A stretch of DNA of 64,000 nt, taken from an uncultured Bacteroidota bacterium (GTDB taxonomy: Bacteria; Bacteroidota; Bacteroidia; Flavobacteriales; Flavobacteriaceae). A program made the position numbers and the translations under genes. The DNA lies in NCBI GenBank assembly GCA_902581145.1, contig CACHNE010000008.1:1-64000 (forward strand). Direction: 5' to 3'. Shown piece after piece: positions 33,457 through 42,721 of the stretch (its first letter is position 1; each line of letters opens with the position of its first letter). Below the pieces are notes generated by a model. It saw only the letters and a list, made by a program, of their open reading frames with translations, searched no databases and was not told the origin of the DNA.

Positions 33457-35847
33457 TTATAATTCCTCTTGATCTGAAAGTATCTTAATTTTAGGTTCTT
33501 TTAGTACTTTTTCATTTGCTATAGATCTTTCAAGGGATAAAAGTAATGAAGGAAGTAATAATAAATTAGAAAGCATTGCAAGAAGAAGTGTTCCTGAAAC
33601 CAGCGCACCAAGAGCAACGGTACCTCCAAAATTTGAAACAATGAAAACCGAGAAACCAAAAAATAAAACAATTGAAGTATAAAACATACTTAATCCAGTT
33701 TCCCTAACTGAGTTATAAACAGATTTTTTTATTTGCCACTTATTGTCTTGAAGTTCTTGTCGATATTTTGCCAGAAAATGTATTGTATCGTCTACTGAAA
33801 TACCAAAGGCAATGCTGAATATTAGAATTGTTGAGGGTTTGATAGGAATACCGATAAAACCCATAAGTCCAGCTGTTATCAGTAAGGGTAATAAATTAGG
33901 AATAAGAGAAATAATAATCATTCTTAAATTCCTAAATAAATATGCCATGAATAAAGATATCAGAAAGATTGCAAGTCCTAGTGACCAAACCAAGTTATCA
34001 ACTAAAAAATAAGTTCCTTTTTGGAAAAGATAGGCCTTACCGGTTAAAAATACTTCATATCTGTCAGGAGGCAAAAACTTCTCTATTTTTTCATTTAATT
34101 CTTCTTCAATTCTTTCCATTCTTTCAATTTTCATGTCCTTCATGAATGTAGTTATTCTGGTATATTGAGCTGTACTATCAATGTAGGGCTTAAGAAGGTC
34201 AACATCTCCTGAAACATCAGAATTTTTAACATAAGATGCTATAAAAGTTTCTTCTTGCTTTGTTGGAACTTGATAATATTTTGGATTACCATTATAAAAT
34301 GCTTGTTTTGAATATTTTACTCCGTTAACCAAAGAAATAGGCTTGGATAATTCTGGAAATTCAGTAATTGCATTTTGAACTTTCTCTAAATTTCTAATCG
34401 TTGATAGTCTTCGAACAGACTCTTTCCTACCTCCATCAATATATATTTCTAAGGGCAGAATTCCGTTAAATTCCTTTTCATAATACATTATATCATCAAA
34501 AAATTCAGTATTTCTTGGCATATCATCAATAAAACTTCCAGAGATTTCAATTTTATATATACCAATTATACTAACTGCTAACATGATTACAGAAATAATA
34601 TAAACTTCAATCCTTTTATTTTTAACCACACTGACCATCCAATTTAATAGTTTAATAATCCATTGTCTGTTTTGATGTTTTAGGTGTTCTTCTCTAGGCA
34701 TAGGTAAGAAGCTGTATACAATCGGAATAATTAATAAACACAGTATAAAAATTGATAAAATACTTAGTGATGCTACCAATCCAAACTCAGAAAGTAGTTT
34801 ACTATTTGTTGTGATAAATGTTGCAAATCCAGAGGCAGTTGTTACATTAGTCATCAGAGTTGCGTTTCCTATCTTAGTAATAACTTTATCTAAAGCTATT
34901 TGTTTATTGCCATGTATATTGAGCTCTCGCTGATATTTGTTGATTAGAAAAATACAGTTAGGCATTCCAATTACAATTATTAATGGAGGAATTATAGCTG
35001 TTAATACAGTCAATTCATAACCCAATAATCCAACAATTCCAAGGGTCCACATAACGCCAATTGAAACTGTAAAAACGGAAATAATAGTTGCTCTGAAGGA
35101 CCTAAAAAATAAAAAGAAGATAATAGATGTAACCAAAGCAGCAAGAATAAGAAACTTACCTAATTCTGCTTTAATTGTCTGAGAGTATTTAGTCCTTACA
35201 TATGGCATCCCAGAAATTCTCACATCAAGATTATATTTTTCTTCAAATGTTTTTACCCTCGGCTCAAGAATATTTACAACAAAATCTTCTCTTTTGACCG
35301 TATTTACAACCTCAGTTCTTAGATTGATTGCTGTTCGAACAGCCTTTGATTCAGAATTAATCAAAAATTTATCATAAAAAGGAGATTTATTAAAAATCTC
35401 TTCTTTAAGTAAGTCAAGTTGAAATTTATTTGTAATCGAGTCTTCTATAAAAGGCTCTATGAAAAACTGTCGAGAAGATTTGTTTTTTTTAAGTTTTTGA
35501 AGATCTCCAAAGGCAATTACTGTGGATACATCTGGGTGATCTTTGAAGCTTTGAGACAGATTATTCCATGCATTTAATTTTTCAATTGTAAAAAGAGTTG
35601 AATCTTTTACAGAGATAACTATTAGATTACCCTCTTCACCAAATTTATCAGTAAATTTTTTGTACTTAATATTTTCAGGATGTGTTTCAGGAAGTAAGTT
35701 AGCTTCAGTATAAGTAAACCTTATATTATCCCAATTAGTACTAAAAAAATAGGTAGCTAACCCTAGAGAAAAAATAATAAGTATCCTATTATTTAAAATT
35801 AACTTTGAGATTTTTTTCCAAAATCCAGAAAAAATAGACTTAAACAT
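33457..35847 (-). CDS. RND/MMPL family membrane transporter
   Basis: 796 residues with the RND layout: a first helix (about 20-36), a large extracytoplasmic domain, five to six helices (about 225-385), a helix near 413-430, a second extracytoplasmic domain (about 435-610) and five final helices (about 620-770). The sterol-sensing/MMPL-like blocks GMPNCIFLINKYQRE and FGISVDDTIHFLAKYRQE in matching positions carry the typical Asp and His residues. Such proteins move lipids, hopanoids or hydrophobic compounds; the substrate is unknown. No membrane-fusion protein or outer-membrane partner adjoins it, which argues against a tripartite drug pump. It is on the same strand as asnS, 41 bp upstream. 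Confidence 0.85.
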   Translation of the reverse strand: MFKSIFSGFWKKISKLILNNRILIIFSLGLATYFFSTNWDNIRFTYTEANLLPETHPENIKYKKFTDKFGEEGNLIVISVKDSTLFTIEKLNAWNNLSQSFKDHPDVSTVIAFGDLQKLKKNKSSRQFFIEPFIEDSITNKFQLDLLKEEIFNKSPFYDKFLINSESKAVRTAINLRTEVVNTVKREDFVVNILEPRVKTFEEKYNLDVRISGMPYVRTKYSQTIKAELGKFLILAALVTSIIFFLFFRSFRATIISVFTVSIGVMWTLGIVGLLGYELTVLTAIIPPLIIVIGMPNCIFLINKYQRELNIHGNKQIALDKVITKIGNATLMTNVTTASGFATFITTNSKLLSEFGLVASLSILSIFILCLLIIPIVYSFLPMPREEHLKHQNRQWIIKLLNWMVSVVKNKRIEVYIISVIMLAVSIIGIYKIEISGSFIDDMPRNTEFFDDIMYYEKEFNGILPLEIYIDGGRKESVRRLSTIRNLEKVQNAITEFPELSKPISLVNGVKYSKQAFYNGNPKYYQVPTKQEETFIASYVKNSDVSGDVDLLKPYIDSTAQYTRITTFMKDMKIERMERIEEELNEKIEKFLPPDRYEVFLTGKAYLFQKGTYFLVDNLVWSLGLAIFLISLFMAYLFRNLRMIIISLIPNLLPLLITAGLMGFIGIPIKPSTILIFSIAFGISVDDTIHFLAKYRQELQDNKWQIKKSVYNSVRETGLSMFYTSIVLFFGFSVFIVSNFGGTVALGALVSGTLLLAMLSNLLLLPSLLLSLERSIANEKVLKEPKIKILSDQEEL

Positions 35848-35911
35848 TTATTTTGATTAGTGTGTATAAAGATAGTAATTACTAGTTGTCAAAAAGTGAA
35901 AAAATAGAAAT

Positions 35912-36469
35912 TTATAGGGTCATTATTTCTTGCTGCTTTTTTTCAAAAATTTGATCTACTTTTTTTATGTTATTATCAGTAATTTCTTGAATATCAAGCT
36001 CTGAATTCTTTTTTAGATCTTCAGAAAAATCAGATGATTTTTTTATCTCATTATTAGCTTCTTTCCTAGCATTTCTAATAGCAATTTTAGCTTCTTCAAT
36101 TTCGCTTTTTGCTTGTTTTACTAGCTCTCTTCTCCTTTCTTCAGTAAGAGTTGGCACATTAATTATAATATTTTCACCATTATTCATTGGGTTGAAGCCA
36201 AGATTTGCTACTTCAATTCCTTTTTCGATTTCTGGCAGCATAGTTTTGTCCCATGGTTGAATTATTAATGTTCGTCCATCTGGTGTATTTACATTAGCAA
36301 CCTGCGAAATTGGAGTACTTGTTCCGTAATAATCGACAAATACATTTGTCAGCATATTTGGGTTTGCTTTTCCAGCTCTGATATTTAAAAGTTTTTTTTC
36401 AAGATGAGATATAGCATTTGACATCGAGTCCTTTGCTAAATCAAATATAATTTCTAAATCTTCATTCAT
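35912..36469 (-). CDS. frr: Ribosome recycling factor
   Basis: 185 residues, the standard length. Works with EF-G to split the post-termination ribosome. The conserved HLEKKLLNIRAGKANPNML block (about 22-40), DYYGTSTPISQVANV, WDKTMLPEIEKGI and LTEERRRELVKQAK are all present. It follows pyrH by 9 bp, as in many bacteria, as the last gene of the translation cluster. Confidence 0.97.
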   Translation of the reverse strand: MNEDLEIIFDLAKDSMSNAISHLEKKLLNIRAGKANPNMLTNVFVDYYGTSTPISQVANVNTPDGRTLIIQPWDKTMLPEIEKGIEVANLGFNPMNNGENIIINVPTLTEERRRELVKQAKSEIEEAKIAIRNARKEANNEIKKSSDFSEDLKKNSELDIQEITDNNIKKVDQIFEKKQQEIMTL

Positions 36470-36478
36470 AGTTAAGTT

Positions 36479-37183
36479 TTATAAATTGACTAATGTTCCT
36501 ACATTTTCACCGTTGAGAACTTTTAATAAATTATTCTCTTGATTCATGTCAAATACAATAATTGGAAGTTTATTTTCATGACTTAATGTAAATGCTGTAG
36601 TATCCATGATTTTCAGACCTTTACTAATAGCTTCTTTGAAAGTGATTTTTTCAAATTTAAATGCATCAGAATTCTTGTTAGGATCTTCATTGTAAATACC
36701 ATCGACTCTGGTTCCTTTTAGAATTACGTCAGCTTCAATTTCAATAGCTCTAAGAACAGCAGCAGAATCAGTAGTGAAGTACGGATTTCCTGTACCAGCA
36801 CTAAAAATCACAATTCTTTTTTTATCTAGATGTCTTAATGCTTTTCTCTTTATGAATGGCTCAGCAACCTTATTAACATTTATTGCACTTTGTAATCTTG
36901 TCGGTATCCCAATATTCTCAAGAGTATTCTGTAGTGCTAGACCATTAATAAGTGTAGCTAACATACCCATGTAATCTCCTTGAACCCTGTCAATTTTAAA
37001 TTCGTTGTTAAAACCTCGGTATATATTTCCACCACCGATTACTATTGCAATTTCAACCCCCTTATCATAAATCTTCTTAATTTCATTGGAGTATTTAATT
37101 AAGATCTCTGGGTCAATTCCTCCTGCTTTATCTCCTACTAAAGCTTCACCTGAAAGTTTAAGTAGAATTCTTTTGTACTTCAT
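36479..37183 (-). CDS. pyrH: UMP kinase
   Basis: 234 residues. Hexameric amino-acid-kinase-fold enzyme phosphorylating UMP to UDP. Motifs: LKLSGEAL (phosphate loop, 8-15), IVIGGGNIYRG, GDYMGMLATLINGLALQ, and FSAGTGNPYFTTDSAAVLRA for nucleotide binding. A full -7 box lies 20 bases upstream, so pyrH-frr can be transcribed separately from tsf. Confidence 0.97.
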   Translation of the reverse strand: MKYKRILLKLSGEALVGDKAGGIDPEILIKYSNEIKKIYDKGVEIAIVIGGGNIYRGFNNEFKIDRVQGDYMGMLATLINGLALQNTLENIGIPTRLQSAINVNKVAEPFIKRKALRHLDKKRIVIFSAGTGNPYFTTDSAAVLRAIEIEADVILKGTRVDGIYNEDPNKNSDAFKFEKITFKEAISKGLKIMDTTAFTLSHENKLPIIVFDMNQENNLLKVLNGENVGTLVNL

Positions 37184-37203
37184 TTGAAATAATATATTTC
37201 AAA

Positions 37204-37211
37204 CAAATATA
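37204..37211 (-). promoter_or_regulatory. Candidate -7 box for pyrH-frr
   Basis: Minus-strand TATATTTG matches TAnnTTTG in the 64-bp gap between tsf and pyrH. No TTG appears 17-23 bp upstream. Confidence 0.4.
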
Positions 37212-37247
37212 CTACACATTTAGTGTGAAAAAAAATAAGAAATATAT

Positions 37248-38072
37248 TTAGCCTATAGAAACTCTACTGTATGAAGTAATTTTAGTTTCAGTACTAAATG
37301 ATGATAAATATTGCGAGACACTTTGCTTACTATTTTTGATAAAAGCTTGATGAATTAAAGTATTATCCTTAAAGAATCTTTTTAATTTACCCTGAGCAAT
37401 TTTGTCAAGCATTTCATCTGGTTTGCCTTTAGCTCTAAGTTGGTCTTTAGCAATCTCAATTTCTTTTTCAATAACTGCAGAATCAACACTATCCTCATCA
37501 AGTGCAATCGGATTCATAGCTGCAATTTGCATAGAAATATCTTTTGCAGCAATTTCAATATTTTCACATTTATTAGAAAAACCTACTAGTGAAGAAATTT
37601 TATTACCAGCGTGTATATAAGTCCCAACAAAATCAGCATCAATCCTGCTGAAGTCATTAATCTGAATTTTTTCTCCGATAACACCTGTCTGTTCGATAAG
37701 CTTTTCTTCGATACTCATTCCGTCAATATCAGACTTTAATAATTCTTCTTTAGTTCTGCAATTTAATCCGGCAGAAGCAATCTTGTGAGCTAGACTGATA
37801 AAATCTTCATTTTTCCCAACAAAGTCAGTTTCACAAGCAAGTACAATACCTACCCCTGTAGAATTATCTTCATTTGCAATTGCAATTGCAACTCCCTCTG
37901 ATGATTCTCTATCAGCTCTCTTAGCTGCAACTTTTTGCCCTTTTTTTCTTAAAATTTCGATTGCAGCATCAAAATCACCATTTGATTCAACTAGTGCTTT
38001 CTTGCAATCCATCATTCCAGCACCGGTTGTTTTTCTTAATTTATTTACTTCAGCGGCAGTTACTTTTACCAT
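37248..38072 (-). CDS. tsf: Translation elongation factor Ts
   Basis: 274 residues. Recharges EF-Tu with GTP. The N-terminal UBA-like domain has VNKLRKTTGAGMMDCKKAL (8-28), and the exchange core has the TDFVGKNEDF block (about 80-89) with the conserved TDF. C-terminal helical parts QYLSSF close the protein. It starts 3 bp after rpsB stop, the classic rpsB-tsf pair. Confidence 0.97.
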   Translation of the reverse strand: MVKVTAAEVNKLRKTTGAGMMDCKKALVESNGDFDAAIEILRKKGQKVAAKRADRESSEGVAIAIANEDNSTGVGIVLACETDFVGKNEDFISLAHKIASAGLNCRTKEELLKSDIDGMSIEEKLIEQTGVIGEKIQINDFSRIDADFVGTYIHAGNKISSLVGFSNKCENIEIAAKDISMQIAAMNPIALDEDSVDSAVIEKEIEIAKDQLRAKGKPDEMLDKIAQGKLKRFFKDNTLIHQAFIKNSKQSVSQYLSSFSTETKITSYSRVSIG

Positions 38073-38075
38073 GAC

Positions 38076-38948
38076 TTACTTTTTTGCTTTTTTACTTTTT
38101 TTCTTTATCTCTTTTTCTTCAGCTGGGGCCTCTTCAGCAGCAACTTCTTCTACTGGAGTTTCTTCAACAACATTTTCTTTAACAACAGTTTCTTCCACCA
38201 GTAACTCCTCAGCAACAGCTTTAGTTTCTTTATCTTGCGTTTCCTCTTTATCTTTTCCTGAATTTCTTTCTTCTAAACCTTCCTGAATTGCAGAACCAAC
38301 ATGTTCTAAAATTTTGGAGATAGATTTTGAAGCGTCATCATTTGCTGGAATCACATAGTCAATTTCACGTGGATCAGAATTAGTGTCCACCATCGCAAAT
38401 ATTGGTATATTAAGTTTTTGTGCTTCCTTAACGGCGATTTTTTCTCTTAAAATGTCTACGATAAATATTGCACCAGGTAATCTGGTCATATTAGAAATTG
38501 ACCCAAGATTTTTCTCTAATTTTTCTCTCAACCTTCCAATTTGAAGCTTTTCTTTTTTTGATAAAGAATTAAAAGTTCCGTCTTGTTTCATTCTGTCAAT
38601 TGATGACATTTTTTTAACGGCCTTTCTAATAGTTACGAAGTTAGTTAACATACCACCAGGCCATCTTTCTGTAATATAGGGCATATTAATTTTCTTAGAA
38701 GATTCTGAAACGATATCTTTTGCTTGTTTTTTTGTTGCAACAAATAATATTTTTCTTCCCGATGAAGCAATTTTTTTCAATGCGTTAGAAGCTTCTTCTA
38801 GCTTTGCAACGGTTTTGTAAAGATTTATGATATGAATCCCATTTCTTTCCATATAAATATATGGAGACATATTTGGATTCCATTTTCTTGTTAGGTGACC
38901 AAAGTGTACACCAGCTTTAATTAATTCTGAAACTTGTTCTTTTCCCAT
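38076..38948 (-). CDS. rpsB: Small ribosomal subunit protein uS2, with long acidic tail
   Basis: 290 residues. The S2 core is clear: LIKAGVHFGHLTRKWNPNM (9-27), YTERWPGGMLTNF-like block (YITERWPGGMLTNFVTI), RLPGAIFIVD and PIFAMVDTNSDPREIDYVIPANDDA. Core S2 ends near residue 232; the remaining 55 or so residues are a Glu/Ala/Val-rich tail ending in a lysine-rich KKKSKKAKK. Such tails occur in Bacteroidota S2 but their role is unknown. Ninety-odd bases separate it from rpsI upstream on the same strand, with no clear promoter seen. Confidence 0.96.
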   Translation of the reverse strand: MGKEQVSELIKAGVHFGHLTRKWNPNMSPYIYMERNGIHIINLYKTVAKLEEASNALKKIASSGRKILFVATKKQAKDIVSESSKKINMPYITERWPGGMLTNFVTIRKAVKKMSSIDRMKQDGTFNSLSKKEKLQIGRLREKLEKNLGSISNMTRLPGAIFIVDILREKIAVKEAQKLNIPIFAMVDTNSDPREIDYVIPANDDASKSISKILEHVGSAIQEGLEERNSGKDKEETQDKETKAVAEELLVEETVVKENVVEETPVEEVAAEEAPAEEKEIKKKSKKAKK

Positions 38949-39042
38949 TTTTTTTAGTTTACGTTCTTATTTATTAGCAATACTTAAGTGGTATAAATTT
39001 AATTTTAAGCCTTAAATATTTAGATGCTAAACTAATTTTATA

Positions 39043-39432
39043 TTATCTCTTAGAGAACTGGAATTTTTTCCTAGCTTTCTTCTGACCAAACTTCTTTCTT
39101 TCAACCATTCTTGGATCTCTTGTCAATAAACCAAGAGGCTTAAGAAGTTCACGATTTTTTTCATCAACCTCACATAATGCACGGGAAATTGCTAGTCGAA
39201 TAGCTTCAACTTGACCAGTCATTCCTCCTCCATACACATTTACAGTCATGTCAAATTTGTTAACATTGTCACATACATTAAAGGGTTGGTTTATTTTGAA
39301 TTGATGAGCTGAAGTTGGAAAATAATCTTTCCAATCTTTTGTGTTAACAGTAAAGTTGCCTTTTCCTTTTTTTAAATAGATTCTTGCAACCGATGTTTTT
39401 CTTCTACCAATTTTATGTACAACTGTATCCAT
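39043..39432 (-). CDS. rpsI: Small ribosomal subunit protein uS9
   Basis: 129 residues. IGRRKTSVARIYLKKGKG opens the protein, and the C-terminal GQKKARKKFQFSKR tail, which reaches the P-site tRNA, ends with the expected Lys-Arg. The YGGGMTGQVEAIRLAISRAL block is also present. The start overlaps the rplM stop by one base, so L13 and S9 are translationally coupled. Confidence 0.97.
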   Translation of the reverse strand: MDTVVHKIGRRKTSVARIYLKKGKGNFTVNTKDWKDYFPTSAHQFKINQPFNVCDNVNKFDMTVNVYGGGMTGQVEAIRLAISRALCEVDEKNRELLKPLGLLTRDPRMVERKKFGQKKARKKFQFSKR

Positions 39433-39887
39433 TAATTAACTTTATTTAAATCGATTAATGATGGCTTTTGAGCCTCAAACTTATGATCAGAATCAGCGAA
39501 AACATAAAGGTTTCTAAAAAGATCAGCTCCTAACTTATTTTTTGGAAGCATTCCCTTAACCGATTTCTCTATAATAGAATTAGGATTTTTTTCAAACTGC
39601 TCGGTAGCATTTAGGGATCTTTGACCACCAGGGTAACCGGTATATCTAATATATTTTTTTTGCTCCCACTTGTTTCCAGTAAGATTAATTTTCTTGGAAT
39701 TTATAACGATAACATTATCACCGCAATCAACATGAGGAGTAAAATTAGGTTTGTGTTTGCCTCTTAATAGAATAGCAACCTTAGAAGCTAATCTGCCTAG
39801 ATTTTGACCATCAGCGTCTACCAAAACCCAGTTCTTATTAACTGTTTTTTTATTTGCTGAAATTGTTTTAAAACTTACTGTATCCAA
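39432..39887 (-). CDS. rplM: Large ribosomal subunit protein uL13
   Basis: 151 residues. WVLVDADGQNLGRLASKVAILLRGKHKP and the VDCGDNVIVIN block are diagnostic, as are the YTGYPGG and KGMLPKNKLG segments. It is the first gene of the translation cluster and has a full-consensus promoter 34 bases upstream. Confidence 0.97.
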   Translation of the reverse strand: MDTVSFKTISANKKTVNKNWVLVDADGQNLGRLASKVAILLRGKHKPNFTPHVDCGDNVIVINSKKINLTGNKWEQKKYIRYTGYPGGQRSLNATEQFEKNPNSIIEKSVKGMLPKNKLGADLFRNLYVFADSDHKFEAQKPSLIDLNKVN

Positions 39888-39921
39888 AATTCTGTTTTTT
39901 TCTGTCTCTCAAAAGAGCATG

Positions 39922-39951
39922 CAAATCTACAATTATATATTTTATTAGCAA
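39922..39951 (-). promoter_or_regulatory. Promoter of the rplM-rpsI operon
   Basis: On the minus strand TTG (39951-39949), a 19-bp spacer and TAGATTTG (39929-39922) match the Flavobacterium consensus in both elements and spacing. The start codon is at 39887, giving a leader of roughly 30 bases. Confidence 0.65.
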
Positions 39952-39994
39952 ATAGATAAAGAAATTTTTTTTCTTGAAGGACTTTATCAGGTTA

Positions 39995-42721
39995 TTAATG
40001 TGCTTCTAACCAGTTTAATCCATAATTTAAATCAACGGTGAGAGGAACATTTATTTCGAACGCTTTTTCCATTTCTTTTTTTGTTAATTCTATCATCTCA
40101 TTCAATTCGGGCTTAAAAACATCAAAAACTAATTCATCATGTATCTGTAAGAGCATCTTACTTTTATAATTTCCTTTAGATAATTTCCTTTGAATATTTA
40201 TCATTGCAATTTTTATGATATCTGCTGCACTTCCCTGAACAGGTGCATTTATAGCATTTCTTTCTGCAGCACCTCTAACCACACTATTTTGAGAATTGAT
40301 ATCCTTTAAGTATCTTCTTCTCCCTAAAACAGTTTCTACATAACCATTATTTCTTGCAAATGAAATTTGATTATTAATATATTTTTTGAGTTTTGGATAT
40401 TTTTCAAAATATTTTTCAATCAGCTCCTTAGATTCTGTTCTATTGAGATTTGTTTGATTACTTAAACCAAAAGCAGAAACACCATAGATAATACCAAAAT
40501 TTACAACTTTAGCATTAGATCTTTGTTCCTTGGAAACTTTATTTATTGGTACATTAAAAACTGCAGAGGCTGTTGAGGCGTGAATGTCTTCCTTATTTTT
40601 AAAAGCATTCATCATATTTTCCTCATTGCTAAGAGATGCTATAATTCTTAACTCAATTTGTGAGTAATCTGCAGCCATTAAAAAATAATCTTTGTTTCTG
40701 GCAATGAATGCTTTTCTTACCTCACGACCTCTATTTGTTCTTATCGGTATATTTTGGAGATTTGGATTAATACTACTCAACCTGCCTGTTGATGCAACAG
40801 TTTGCACATATTCTGTATGAATTCTGTTTGTGGATTTGTCGAGTTGTTTGGGAAGTGAATTGATGTATGTATTTAGTAATTTCGATATACTTCTGAATTT
40901 TAAAACTAATTTCACTAAATCACTCTTTGATGAAAGTTCATTTAAAACTTCTTCTGATGTTGAGTACTGTCCAGTTTTGGTTTTTTTTGGGTTACTGATT
41001 ATTTTCATTTTATCAAATAAAACCTCACCAAGCTGTTTTGGAGATGAAATATTGAATTCTTCCCCAGCCAATTCATATATTTCTTTTGTGATATCTTCCA
41101 ATTCGTTGGTTGTTCTTTCTGACAATTTTTTCAAAAACTTTACGTCTAAATTTATTCCCTCAATTTCCATTTTAGCTAGGGTTTTTAAAAGGGGAATTTC
41201 GATTTCGTTGTAAAGCTTTATCTGATTAAACTTCTCTAAATCAGATTTTAATAAATTTTTCAACTTAAATGTAAGGCAAGAAACTTCGTAATCCTTTAAT
41301 TCTTCAAACTTCTTATTTACAGAAACATTGAGATAATTATTTGATAAATTAATTAAATCATGACTTATGTCTGGATTAATTAAATAATGTGCAAGTTTTA
41401 TATCAAAGATGTCACCAAGAATGGTAATTTTCTTTCTGTTTAGAACTTTAATATCAAATTTTAGATCGTTTGATATTTTAGCTATTTCATCATTCTCAAA
41501 AAATATTTTGATTATTTCATCAAACTTTTTAATATCACTTTTTAAGACATAGCAAACATCATTTTGCCAACAAAATGAAATGGATTTTAATATTGATTCA
41601 TAATCCCCATTTTTTTCTATGTACAGATGATAACTTACCTCCGTTTGTTGCTTTAATTTTTTTAAAAATAATTTAACCGAAACATCAGATTCAATGTGTT
41701 GATAAATTACACTTAATTTTCCCTTATCATGGGCTTTAGTATTGTTTTCAAAAAGGTTGAATTGCCCAAAGCCCGGATTCAAATCAATATTATTTTCTTT
41801 CTTTATTTTTTGTGGTTCAGATTTATTTTCTTCATTGTTTATTGAAAAAATTGAGTTTAAAGAGCTGATAATTCTTCTAAACTCTAGTTCTTCAAATATT
41901 TCCCTAGCTTTATCAAGATTGGTAACATTTAATTTTAATTCTTCAATGTTATAATCAATTGGAACATCAGTAATTATTGTTGCTAATTTTTTTGAAAGAA
42001 TACCAAGCTTTTTATTTTGTTCAATTTTTTCTTTAAGCTTTCCTTTTAATTCAGTGGTATTTTGTAGCAAGCCTTCTAATGAACCAAACTCTTTTAAGAA
42101 TTTTTTTGCCGTCTTATCTCCAACACCAGGTAAACCAGGAATATTATCAACTGAATCTCCTTTCATCGCTAAAAAATCAATAACCTGAGATGTTTGAGAA
42201 ATTTCAAATTTTTCTAGAACTTGATTTACACCCCAGATCTCATAACCCCCTCCAAAAACTGGACGATACATATAAATTGACTCATCAACAAGTTGAGCAA
42301 AGTCTTTGTCAGGCGTCACCATATATGTCTCAAAATTTTCAGATTTTACTTTTTTTGCAATTGTTCCTATAATATCATCAGCCTCATAGCCTTCTTTAAC
42401 TAAAACGGAAATATTAAGAGATTTTAAAATTTCTTCTATAATCGGGACAGAAATTTTGATTGCCTCAGGTGTCTCATCCCGATTAGCTTTATATTGATCA
42501 AATATTTTGATTCTGTCTTGACTACCACCTTTGTCAAAGCAAACTGCTAAATAATCAGGGCTTTCTCTTTTTATAACATCAAAAAGAGAATTAGTAAACC
42601 CTAAAATTGCAGATGTGTCTAAGCCTTTAGAATTGATTCTTGGATTTTTGATAAATGCGTAATAGCCTCGAAATATTAAAGCGTAGGCATCAATCAGAAA
42701 TAATCGTTTTTTTTTATTCAT
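39995..42721 (-). CDS. polA: DNA polymerase I with apparently degenerate proofreading domain
   Basis: 908 residues. The 5'-3' exonuclease domain is intact (1-290: LIDAYALIFRGYYA, CFDKG, EADDIIGT, TPDKDFAQL, GDSVDNIPGLPGVGDKTA). The polymerase domain has motifs A (DYSQIELRI), B (RSNAKVVNFGIIYG) and C (IHDELVFD). In the middle 3'-5' exonuclease domain, the Exo I site reads YHLYIEKNG (about 364-372) where active enzymes have an Asp-x-Glu; Exo II keeps an Asp (NDLKFDIKVL, about 418-427); Exo III (about 478-488) lacks the Tyr and Asp expected in YAxEDAD. Proofreading is therefore probably lost. It abuts the asparaginase gene directly (no gap), in one transcript with the MFS gene. Confidence 0.95.
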   Translation of the reverse strand: MNKKKRLFLIDAYALIFRGYYAFIKNPRINSKGLDTSAILGFTNSLFDVIKRESPDYLAVCFDKGGSQDRIKIFDQYKANRDETPEAIKISVPIIEEILKSLNISVLVKEGYEADDIIGTIAKKVKSENFETYMVTPDKDFAQLVDESIYMYRPVFGGGYEIWGVNQVLEKFEISQTSQVIDFLAMKGDSVDNIPGLPGVGDKTAKKFLKEFGSLEGLLQNTTELKGKLKEKIEQNKKLGILSKKLATIITDVPIDYNIEELKLNVTNLDKAREIFEELEFRRIISSLNSIFSINNEENKSEPQKIKKENNIDLNPGFGQFNLFENNTKAHDKGKLSVIYQHIESDVSVKLFLKKLKQQTEVSYHLYIEKNGDYESILKSISFCWQNDVCYVLKSDIKKFDEIIKIFFENDEIAKISNDLKFDIKVLNRKKITILGDIFDIKLAHYLINPDISHDLINLSNNYLNVSVNKKFEELKDYEVSCLTFKLKNLLKSDLEKFNQIKLYNEIEIPLLKTLAKMEIEGINLDVKFLKKLSERTTNELEDITKEIYELAGEEFNISSPKQLGEVLFDKMKIISNPKKTKTGQYSTSEEVLNELSSKSDLVKLVLKFRSISKLLNTYINSLPKQLDKSTNRIHTEYVQTVASTGRLSSINPNLQNIPIRTNRGREVRKAFIARNKDYFLMAADYSQIELRIIASLSNEENMMNAFKNKEDIHASTASAVFNVPINKVSKEQRSNAKVVNFGIIYGVSAFGLSNQTNLNRTESKELIEKYFEKYPKLKKYINNQISFARNNGYVETVLGRRRYLKDINSQNSVVRGAAERNAINAPVQGSAADIIKIAMINIQRKLSKGNYKSKMLLQIHDELVFDVFKPELNEMIELTKKEMEKAFEINVPLTVDLNYGLNWLEAH

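Noticed and set aside
37215-37240. Hairpin CACA-TTTAG-TGTG with an A/T run after tsf as a terminator
   Set aside because: On the transcribed minus strand the T-run precedes the 4-bp stem, so it does not have terminator order.
38002-38286. Ser/Thr-rich plus-strand frame opposite rpsB
   Set aside because: It is the antisense reading of the acidic uS2 tail and has no independent support.
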